Of a stretch of 64,000 nucleotides of DNA, positions 39,001 to 51,000 are shown piece by piece. Source of the DNA: Bolinopsis microptera (taxonomy: Eukaryota > Ctenophora > Tentaculata > Lobata > Bolinopsidae); assembly GCF_026151205.1 (NCBI RefSeq), contig NC_087080.1, forward strand, positions 9,203,720 through 9,267,719, in the 5' to 3' direction. The translations under genes and the position numbers were made by a program. Numbering within the stretch: the first letter of the stretch is position 1; each line of letters starts with the position of its first letter. A model generated the notes under the pieces. It was not told where the DNA came from and searched no databases. It saw only the letters and a list, made by a program, of their open reading frames with translations.

Positions 39001-42000
39001 ATAATGGTAACCTTGACAACAAGTGACTCACCTATAATAGTAACCTTGACAGCCTCGGACTTGACACTGTCTCTACCATTAGAGACCGTACAGAAGTAGC
39101 CAGCCTCGTGATAAGCCTGGATATCGTAGATGTGTAAGTCTCCGTTATCTCGCACAGAGCTGTGAGTCTTATCGTTATCTATCACTTCTTCTGTTCCGTC
39201 ATCTCTGTGGAGACATGGTCGATTAGTGGAATTATCGTTAATTCATCAATTAGACTGGCACGAATGGAGGGATTAACTATCAAAGATTATTCCCCTGCAA
39301 GTTTTATCAGAATATTTTATTCATAATGGTAATGTCACCAGATGCCTTGATTACACATAAAAATCCAAATATGTTAATAATGTGTAATGTTTATAATAAT
39401 ATGTAGTGTTGATAATGGCAGGATTTTAAGGTAGCTTACCCGACTTTAGTCCAGACGAATATAAGCTCAGTGGAGCTTGTAGCCTGTATCTTCAGTACAA
39501 TATTACCACTTATATAGGTACTTTGGGAGAGGGGCTGAACTGTTATACTGAACGTGTCTGCAAAGTTAAACAATTAGTTTAATTAGTTAATTAGTTGATT
39601 AGTTTAATTGTATCTATGAGTTATTTTATCGTGCGATCAAGCTACTCGAGCAAATTAATGGTTTGATAAAATCCTACAATGTTCACTAAATGTTAGTTGT
39701 GATGTTACACTAACCGTAGACAGTGATAGTGGAGCTATCAGTAGATACGTAATCTCCGTTATCAGCATGGATAACATAGTCACCCTCATTATCAAACGTT
39801 ATACTCGAGATGTAGTAAGTTACTGTTATCGAGGTGTCGTCCTGGAGATGGGGGGTTTATTGAGATTTCCAGATAATTTGATAAATAAACTAGTTTATAA
39901 ACTCACATCAGTCGCAAACTCAGTTCTGACTGTAAAGTGTAACTGTATAACAGGTTGAAAGATGTTGAAAAGATGTTGAACAGATGCTGCTAAATAGAGT
40001 AAACATCTTGTAACTACAGTTCCAAACCTTGTTGACTATAGTGGTAGGGATGATGACCCCCTTAAATGTCATGTAAACATTAGGTTCAGGTCCGGTGTAG
40101 ACCACGTAGCCTATCAACATAATGTCAGTGTTGACTTTAGCCAGGGAGTCAGGCTGAGGAGTGTAGGGATCCACTAGGTTACCATCAGAGTCTAGTTCAG
40201 GGTCTGATACTACGTCTAGTTTTACTTGTGGGGCTGTTCCTGTGGGGTACAGTTTTAAAATATTAAATAACTTTGTCAGTATAGAGACTCGAAATAGCAT
40301 ATACACAGATTTAATTAGAAAACAGCCGCTCAGTCTTCATGAGGTACGTTTTTAAGTTGGTAATGTTCAGTAAGGCTAGGTTAAATTGTTAATCTTGCAG
40401 GTACCACCCGTATTCACACTCAGAATTGAGTTTAGTCATTTTCTAATACGAGATTGGGGACGGGTTATAAACAAACAAACAAACAGTTAGTCTTGAGATA
40501 TAAATCACTGACCGTTGCAATAAGAGGCGGATACCAGCTCAGTAGCATCAGTCAGACCACATCCTCCACTGTACTCAACCCAGGGGCTGTCCAGGGTGGT
40601 CTTAACCTTGAGACGGTCAGGGTAAACTCCTAGTAGTCCGTAGTGCTGGTAACTGTCTATTGAGATCAGACTGCCAGCTGATTCTATTATCTGGAGTTAG
40701 GATATTTAGACTTAGTTATACTTCATTCGAATATTTTTGTTAATTTTTTTTTAATTGAACAAAATTGTATTTTTTAGAATCTTGAAACCTTGCTAACACC
40801 AACAAATTAAAACTTAGTTACTCTTCACAACTTACCTCCCAAACGAGAGTTTCAGAGCTCTTGCTGACAACTATATCCCCTTCGGAACTAATGGCTACAA
40901 ATCCAGCTTTGTACGTTGAGAAATCTTGTAAGTTCAGGAGAGAAGTATGTCTCTGGAGCTGGTTACCGATCACGGAGAATAGGACTCCGTTCTTCAGCAC
41001 CCATATCGTGCCTACACAGTCCACCTGAGAAATTAGCATTGTAAAAGTTTGAAATTAATTTACATTACCAATAGATTTTTGATGCAATTTCACAGGTAAA
41101 GATTAGATGAATAATACAGACAGTATTTTCAATTCTTAAAGTCCAGTCCAAACCCTGGCATCGTTTTAATTTGTACTTAAAAGCACTAATAATACAGCAG
41201 GACTCGTTGTATTGGTAAATCGATTTTTGTTTTCAGTCGGATATGTCTGTACTAGAAAGGTATTTGCTCACCTCTACAGCAGTAAATCCGGTGTGCTCGT
41301 CCAGAGTACGATGCCAGTCGTTCGTGAGACTGGTCCTCACGTAGAGGTGACCATCGTCTCCCACAGCGTAGATCTTACCAGAGGAGCTGGTCGCTATACT
41401 CCTCATCTCAGTACTGATACTTGACATGCTGGGAGGGAGGAGGTGATAATTTCTCTTTCAACAGATAAAGGCTCTATAATTTTAGTGGTATAGTGTGAGT
41501 TCTTCCTACTAGACCACTTTTTGGACAATATTCGAGAAGCCTGTCTATTTTAAGAAAATTCAAAATATCTTACCTGACTTCTTGCCACCTGTTCCTAAGG
41601 TCATTGTATCTAACGACTTTGTTATTCCTGTTAACCTTGTAATCACGTGACTGAGTCATGGTGACACCATCATCAGAGCAGTTGTAGGAATCGTCACACT
41701 TCTTGTAGGATACTCCGTCTGTACTGATGTAGAGGGCACCAGAGTGGGACTCTATGTTCTGGACTTGTTCGCCGAACATGTGCACATCCTGAAAAACGTA
41801 CAATGTCAGAGTCTGACAAGGTCAAAACTCAAATTTTGCGCTTATCCTGATTCAATGCGCCTTTTTCCTTCCCTAACTACGCGGTAACGTAGTTTTAGTG
41901 ATGGAAACATTCTGATGATATCAATAAGAAGTATAGAAATACAGCCAAAAGATCTAAGCCAGGAGTGATTGGAGGACGTACTTGATACTGTTGTCCAGAA

Positions 42001-45000
42001 GCGATCCCTGCCGAACCTACCTAAAGTAACCTAAAGTAACCTAAAGTAACCTAAAGTAACCTAAAGTAAGCTAAAGTAACCTAAAGTAACCTAAAGTAAC
42101 CTAAAGTAACCTAAAGTAACCTAAAGTAACCTAAAGTAACCTAAAGTAACCTAAAGTAACCTCAAGTAACCTAAAGTAACCTAAAGTAACCTAAAGTAAC
42201 CTAAAGTAACCTAAAGTAACCTAAAGTAACCTAAAGTAACCTAAAGTAACCTAAAGTAACCTAAAGTAACCTAAAGTAACCTAAAGTAACCTAAAGTAAC
42301 CTAAAGTAACCTAAAGTAACCTAAAGTAACCTAAAGTAACCTAAAGTAACCTAAAGTAAGTAATAGACGTACCCAGTTGTGCGTGTTCTGGTTCCAGGAC
42401 ACGAGCCAGTTAGTGGGGGTTATACCGTATATTCTATCTCCTACTAGCGCTAACTTTCTTACACAGCAGCTGTCGTGAATGTGTACCTGAGGGAGAGAGG
42501 GGGTAACGGGTATACAAACAAACAAACTGACAAACACACAAACAAACGTTCATCCTGACATAAAATCACAGTCCCTCTCTACGATCAGCCAGTTCCATCG
42601 CCAATGGGGATCGTGCGCGTGAAACGACTCTTGAATTGAGAATATTTGTGTAAAAAAGGAAAATATCAAACCGGTACTGAGTCAATGTCGGATGCTCTGT
42701 AGAGTTCGTTATCCAAACCAACCAACAATATAGAGTTGCCTGATACTATGAAATTCGGGTATTAGAAAAATGTGATTGTTTCAGTGCTCAAAGTCTAAAA
42801 ATGAGGTGAGGGGTTTTGAACAATCTGTATAGAAAATGGCATAAATAAGGACAAATCTGTTTCAGATTCATTCAGACTAGGGTGGAAATGTAATAGCATA
42901 CTATAAAATCCCATTAAAAGTAAATAATGTGCTTGCATTCCGTTAAATTCAGATGTTAGTTTTTCTGAGATTTCGAGAGAAATATTTATAAAAAACAAAT
43001 CGTATCAATCTTTCATTTTTAGGGCAGCTTTATAAGTAGGCCAGCTTTCTGGTATATCCCATCCCGGAAAAAAGAGAACATATTTTGAGAATAAAGAATC
43101 ATGCACTGTTAGTATTAGTCTCGTCTGGTGCACTCTTACCCAGTTCGTGTTCGCGCAATTCACTTGGAACTTCTAATAATACGAACAATGTTTATGAAGG
43201 TACAATACGTGACCTAAATACTCTAACTCTATTTCCTAAATACTCTATTGCCTACAGAGTGGCACTAAAATCAGCAAGCATGAAAAAGTCAATTATTTCA
43301 ACTTTTACATGAAGTACTCTTGAAGTAGTTAATTAGATCCTCCCGGTAAAAACTCAATTTGAGCAGATATATAGTTATCCGATATCACCAAATTTCTGAT
43401 TTCACAAGATTAGTCTAATTGTGGTACCTGCTACATCAAGGTACAAGGACACAGAGTCCACCATCTGGCAGGAGGAGTTGACCGGTTGCTTAAACAGACT
43501 GTCGTCTTCTACTCCAATGATTACAGGATCTGAAACGTTTGGAGATCTTAATATTGTAGTAAGCGGTAAAACGGTATGAGTTGTTCTGGAAAATGCTGAA
43601 ATACCTTGCTGGACCTAATTTGTCCGGCGGCCCTATTTAACTAGCCAAGATTTTCAGCAGGAGACTTCTGGAATAGTAAAAAACTTGATCGGGCATGATA
43701 TTTAATTTTATTACGAGATTTCGTGGCTATTTTATAAATGCTCACCGTGTACAATAAACAAAATAAAACCCAAAATTTAACCAACATTTTCTGCCGGGGA
43801 TTTTATAGCTATTTTATAAATGTTTACCGCGTACAATAAAGCCCTCTTACCTTCGATAGAAGTTTTAGCTTCAGCTGTGATAGTACCGAAAGTGTTTTTA
43901 GCTACACAACTGTAGATTCCAGTGGTTTCTTCAGTCATCACAAACGACAGTAGGTAGCCAGGCGCACTCTAAAAATGAGATTTGGTGAGATGTTTACTTT
44001 TTTAGAAAATAAATGAACCATAATGAAGGATGAGTACCGCCTGAATGTAGACTGAAGAACATTAAAAAAGAAAACTACCCACCACGTCATCTATCTTGTC
44101 TCCGTTGAAGTACCAGGTGATCTCAGGGGTGGGTGTACCCTTAGCTATACACAGGAGGTTAACCTGCTGTGGGTCTGATGTTACCACGCTCTGGGGCTTC
44201 ACTTCGAACTCTGGAGCCGCTGAAATGTTCGGACATTAGAAATGTTTCACTATCTATCAAAATAAAGTATGATGATTTTTTGAGGATGATATTTTTGTGT
44301 AATCTTGGCGTTTTATAGTGTCTTTTGTGTGATCTTGGTATTTAAAAAAGTGTGTTCTGTGTGATCTTGGTATTTAATAAAGTGTTTTCTTCTTACATCC
44401 AACAGTTAATGTAGTCCTGCTCTCATCACCACCAAGTTTGTTCTCAGCGATGCAGATGAACACTCCACCATCTCCTAGTTCCACACCCTCTATCTCATGC
44501 ACAGTTACACTGACCATGTTGTCGGTGATTTCTTCAACAATAATCGTTTCTTTTCCTGGGGTAAGTTATTGTACAGTCAATGGTAAACAGGTTATGATAG
44601 TCATGATTTATCAAATAAAATGGAAAGCATACGTTTTTTATATGTTACTTTTTAAAAATCAATCGAGGGGTTATACATATTTGTTAAAGACCCACCTGTT
44701 TTATCAACATGTTTGATGATGATAGTCGGTGGAGGGAATGCATCAACAACAAGTATCAGAGTATAGTCAGTTCCTACTGGCAGTTCTTCGTCGGGGTTCA
44801 GTGAGATTATAGACGGAGCTCGTTCTGAGGGGGGATGTGGTTAAATTTCACTCTATTTCACTTTATTTCACTTTATTTTGAATAGGATATCAACCATTTC
44901 ACAGGCATCGGATGCAGACTGTTATACTGTTGTGATAAACGATTGAAAATATGATTTTATCCAAAACTCTAAAAAAGCAAAGTTGTACCTATATTAGAAG

Positions 45001-48000
45001 TGAGCGAAATGTAAGAAGAAAATGTAAGATCAAGAAGGCATAGTATCAGCAAAATGACTAGCATGCCTCTCTCTTTTTATCATCATTTCCATCCAGTCAC
45101 ATGAGCACTACTGTAAGTGCTGCGTACTTGTTAAAGTTGCGTTCAAAAAGCAGATTAAAATAAATTAAAATAAACGCTCAAATCCATACATTTAAACTGA
45201 TAAAAAGTATCGATAGTTTCCTTCAAGATCGTTAAACAGCCAAAGTTACGCAGCAATTATTCTGCATGCGTGGAGGATAAAGTGAAGTCTCCAACAGCAG
45301 ACGCCATGCTTGGAGTACAGCAGACTTTTTATCTTTATTTGTGATCGCATTCAAATGTTGTGAAACATTGTGGGAATGGTTTGCAGTCGCATGCTAAATC
45401 TAGGGAACACTCCAGTTCGTGTCAAGTTGTTCCGCTCTTGGCACTAAAGCATGAACTATTGCAGTAGTTTCACTACTGCTTCAGAGGAAACTTTTTAGCG
45501 GCATTAAGGGAAAGTGGGGATCAAGTGAAAATAAATAATGACGAATAATAAGGCATAATTAAGCATCATAAAGCACAATGAAGCATTGAAGCATTGACGT
45601 AAGTTGGGCACAGATAAAATAAAATAGAAGGAGTGGGATTACTTGAGATATGATCAATTCGCACCTGTCTGTCTTGTTTGCAACTAAGATGAGACTGAAG
45701 GGGCTTATCTAATAAAAATGCATTACCTGATAGCAGATAAAACTGTAATAAGCATCAAGATCGGTATTAGTACAATTGACACAAAATCTGGAAATCTGCT
45801 CTATAAGTTGGCTAAAGAATCTAATAAGGATGCTATCATCTCTCTAGTGATCACTTAAAATATCTTATATTACTGTTAACAAGCACATGTTGGGAAGTGA
45901 AGCATGAAGTGCTGAGTTTGTTTGTATAAAATAAAGGCTGCAGTGCAATATCGTGTCAACTTTTAAAAGTAATCGGCAACATGTTTTGTCTTTGAAGTAG
46001 TGTGAATCTGGCATCTGGCTAACAAAAGGTAGCGTACTAGGTGGCATTGAGAGCAAAAAAGCAAGGGCTGTTCCCTGATCAAAGAAGTAAAACCACAGTT
46101 TAAATGGCATTCGTGGAATGCCGACACTCCTGTGGTTGAAATGAACTAGAAATAGAAAATGCCCCGGAAGAGGACCCACAATGTCATAGGAGGAGTGAAG
46201 AAGTGTGACCACAATACGATTCTCCAATTTAGCAGTACTCTGCTACTTCGCAAGAATGTGCAAAAATCGAACAAGTATTAATAAGGAGATACTTAATCAA
46301 TGACGGCCGCATAGATAGCCGCGAGAATACATCTAATTTAAGTTTTAACATTTGTATCGGTTAGCCAGCACGATATCTGATCTTTTGTCTAAACTGATAA
46401 GGCTGCGTGGGAATAAGAGTTGCAGAATTAAAATTTTGAAATGGCAAGAATACAATGCAAAACAGGCAGCAGTTCTCGGAAATAACCGCTAAGAAGGAGC
46501 TCTTAAATTTGTGGTATTATTCTGCGTGACGAATGAGTTCCTTTCATTTTCAGAACTGAGGAAAAATGCAGAATCAGTGTGAGAGCCAAAGACCACAAAC
46601 TCAATAATAATAACAGGGGAATTCAATCAGCTGTGATTATTATCTCTTTAATCTTTTAATTATCAATGAAGTTGGGTGTAAACTGTAAAACTGTTTCTTC
46701 ACGAGGATAAAATTAAATTAAAGATAACTGGTCTAAAATTTAGTGTATGGGGTTATTGGAACCTCTGCGGGGGTTGCCGGTCCTGCAGAGGTCATTCCTG
46801 CATAAGCAATCAGCCGCATATTACTCTATATATCATATCAGAAAACCTCTGAAGATAAGTTATTTTCATTCTAAAGATCTAGTGGCCCTCCACGAGATAG
46901 CCTAGGTTGGTGTTTGTTCATGCCATGCCGCAAATAAGAAACACATGCGAAGTAACGCGTGCTGCACGTGATGCAGGTCACGTGATGCAGGTCACGTGAT
47001 GCAGGTCACGTGCAGCAAGTAGCACGTGCAGTACAGCTGTACAGGGTGATCACCTCCTTGTAGAGATATTTGGGGTTGGCAATTCTCGTTTAATTGGGGA
47101 TGGTGCTGGGCTGGGAGGGGATTTTTGTTTTGAAAAAAATGTCCGCTGATAACTTTAAAGCTTGTTTTGTTTGAACATGTGCTTCTAATCGACTTCTAAT
47201 TATCTAATCAAGAGGCTACAAAAAGCCAGAAAACATTAGAACTAACCGACTCCATCAACTGGTATCCCCATAGCACCATCACTACCACTGCATCTATCTG
47301 ATTTAAACCAGGATAGCGAGCTTACGTCATCAACTACGTCATCATCAGCCAGGTATACGTCACGAGTCTCACTATCTACAGCAAGCCATTGTTTGGTCGG
47401 TACCGAGTAGTGGATTGTTAACGGACGGAAGGGCAGAGAAACCTGAATCAAACATATGTTGGTAAATAATCTTAATTTAAAAATGTTTGTAGAAATATTT
47501 ATGATGACATGTGATTATGTTTGTCTCATAATTGTTTGACTTGATTTGATTTAACCCAAAATTAACCCAATTCGACATGCTATGTCGTTTCAACTTTTAA
47601 AGCTTCTGAATAAATATAAATGAATATTCGCTAGTCGGATAATCGTGTCGTGATGTTCCCCTACCTCTTGCCAAACCCTCTGTTTCTTTAACACAAACAG
47701 TCGGTACTCTCCGTTAACAGCAAGTACCACTCCCTCCCTGACTGCCACGTTGATGACGTCATCAAGGGAAGGCAGGTCGAGAGTAGCACCGTCAGCAGAT
47801 AGCAGGGAGAGAGAGGAGGAGCGGACTACTAGGTAGACTTCAGAGTCGGGGGAGAAGGAGAAGGAGGCGGCTGTTGCTGAGTCTGGTGGGGTGGAGGTTC
47901 GTTAGATGGTATTATAGTTAATATTAGTTGTTGTGAGGTAAAGCATATTATTTTGACATTGTAATAATATCTATACGGCGGCAGTAAAACACCGGTTAAT

Positions 48001-51000
48001 TTGAAGGAAAGTACCGCAGAAATTACTTACCGACTGAAGCAACAGCAGAATAACAGCACATGTTGAGGGGTTCCCAGCTCTCAGATATGTTCTTCTTGGT
48101 TATCAAGGAGTCTGTACCCAGTTCAATTCCTCTGAAATTGAAATCATGTTTTAAAATATGATCTGAACAGTTTGCCATGATAACTTATTTAGGTTATTTA
48201 TTCAATATAAATTTTCATTTTATTTCCGTTTTAAGAGGCGTACCTGAAGCTACCATTGTGACCAGTAGTAATGTACTTCAACTTGGTATCTTCATCTTCG
48301 TCTATCCTCACCCACTCACCGTTGGTGCAGATGTGCACACTACCGTCTATAATACCCACCAATGGTAGGTCTGAGGAGAAGGAAATATAAAGGTTCAATG
48401 ATCAGATAAGAATTGTAGCAAATAGTAAGGCAAGAAATATATTAGCAAATATTTTCCTTATGTGGTATCATCACGATAATAGGGGGTCCGACTCCAGAAC
48501 TCACCTATAACGACAACAGTTGTTTCGGAGACAATCTTATCATAGGGAGTCTCTACCTCACACCGCACCGTGTCTCCGTTTGAGACGTTTAGAGACACAT
48601 GAGTCTCATTCTGGGAACAGGTAGAGATAAGTTATCAACTGTATTGCTGGTCATCTGCCAACTTTTGTTGTAAAAGAACTCGAAATTAAAAAGGTTCATG
48701 TTTCACTATCAGATCCTGAACATCAAATAACAGGCTAAGATAAACCAAGACCACTCAAAGTTACCTGTACATCAAGAACAGGTTTATCGTTGATGAACCA
48801 GTTTATGGTAGCTCCAGTCTCAATGTTAGGAACACCCACGAAACTGCTAGGCTCGTCAGTGTACACAACTGTAGTGTCTGATAGCTCGGTCTCCCATTCA
48901 AGTGGTTCTGCGGAGGGAACAATTCATGATTATCAGGTTAGTTTTTTACCGTGTCACTTGTAAATTGTTGGGAATGACGATCATAATTAGTGGGGAATGG
49001 TTAAAACTCGGTCAGTCAGATGCAGATGGATTTCAGATCTTGGCGTTATCTAAGAAGCCTCATCACTAAGGGTAGACAATAGACATTAAGCTAGACATTA
49101 GGGTAGACATTAGGGTAGACATTAGGGTAGACATTAGGGTAGACATTAGGGTAGACATTAGGGTAGACATTAGGGTAGACATTAGGGTAGACATTAGGGT
49201 AGACATTAGGGTAGACATTAGGGTAGACATTAGGGTAGACATTAGGGTAGAAATTAGGGTAGACATTAGGGTAGACATTAGGGTAGACATTAGGGTCGAC
49301 ATTAGGGTAGACAACTTTAAGGTTCTTACCGTATACGACCACATGAATGACCTCTGAGTCAGTTCCAGCAGGACTGACAGCAAGACACTCGTAGTGTTGG
49401 GACGAGGTCAGGTCGTGGAATATCTGGACTGTGGACACTGTGCTGGACACTGTGTTCTGGGGCTCGTAGCTCGCCTGGAGGGTTATTAAGTTAATTAAGT
49501 TATTAATAATTATTAAAAGAACAAAAAGAAGAAAAGAAAAAAAAAAGAGAAAAAAAGAAAGGGTTATTATGATAAATCTACTGGGGTGTGATAGAAGAGA
49601 TGTAGAAATGCACATCTTTCCCCTAATGTACAATGTACAATGTACAATGTATACTAATGTATAGGATAAAGTATGAGTTATACTGGTTACCTGAGCAGGA
49701 CTGGGTTGTATGACAGTAGTAGGGGTAGGAATACCGAACACAGTACAAGTCAGGGTAACACTTGCTCCTACAGGTACCACTAGGTCCACTCCGCTGAACG
49801 AGGTTATCTCCGGTTCTGATAGCGCTACAAAGGGGAGGGAGGAGTGAGAGCATGTTGAATATGTTGAACATGTTGAACATGTTTTAGCAAGGTTGGATAT
49901 ACTTCTTAACTTGGAAAATGGCGCGAATTCATTTATTTACATATTTTTCCGGCTTCAAGTTGAAATGAATTGAATGTATATGACAGATTCTAAAGATCCA
50001 GCTAATATGAAAGTCACGGATGTGAGTTACTTACGTATGGAGTCTATGGTGATGTGAGTTACTTACGTATGGAGTCTATGGTGATGTGAGTTACTTGCGT
50101 ATGGAGTCTATGGTGATGTGTGTTACTTACGTATGGAGTCTATGGTGATGTGAGTTACTTACGTATGGAGTCTATGGCGATGTGAGTTACTTACGTATGG
50201 AGTCTATGGTGATGTGAGTTACTTACGTATGGAGTCTATGGTGATGTGAGTTACTTACGTATGGAGTCTATGGTGATGTGAGTTACTTACGTATGGAGTC
50301 TATGGTGATGTGAGTTACTTACGTATGGAGTCTATGGTGATGTGAGTTACTTACGTATGGAGTCTATGGTGATGTGAGTTACTTACGTATGTAGTGTATG
50401 GTGATGTGAGTTACTTACGTATGGAGTCTATGGTGATGTGAGTTACTTACGTATGGAGTCTATGGTGATGTGAGTTACTTACGTATGGAGTCTATGGTGA
50501 TGTGAGTTACTTACGTATGGAGTCTATGGTGATGGGTGTTATGGCTACTAGTGGACAGGAAGACGCTGGTTTCACCCAAGCGTTCTTCTGGTTCCGGTAC
50601 ACCAGCTCGTTTGAAGAAGTTATTCCTGTTGGGAGACAGCAAGTTTAATATCTTAATAAGAACTGTAAGTGGTACTTCTTCTTTTTTAGATAGTTTTTAT
50701 ATGGTCGAAAGTTGTATCATGAAATTGTATAACCTCGATTGGAAACTCTTTCACGAAATCTTGATTTAAATTTCTATGTACACTATTTTACTAGAGTAAT
50801 AATGGCATGGTTACTGTGATATTAAGATTAAGAGACTAACCAAGTATTTTGTTATCATACACGGCCACGTGGTTTAGTTTGAAAGGTACAGAGATGTGTC
50901 CTTTCCAAGCTGACTTGACATCAGCTGACGATTTCTGCATCAACTGTGGAAATGACGGTTAAAAATCTTTATTTCGAATTACCGAACACTTCTCAACAAA

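Noticed and set aside
45865-46227. Minus-strand 120-codon ORF with a Gly-Pro-Leu-Pro phrase resembling retroelement integrase
   Set aside because: Too short and no further integrase motif could be matched; possibly a decayed fragment but not supportable.
49082-49310. TAGGG-containing array as interstitial telomere repeat
   Set aside because: The 12-bp unit TAGGGTAGACAT is not TTAGGG; it is a local minisatellite next to a donor.
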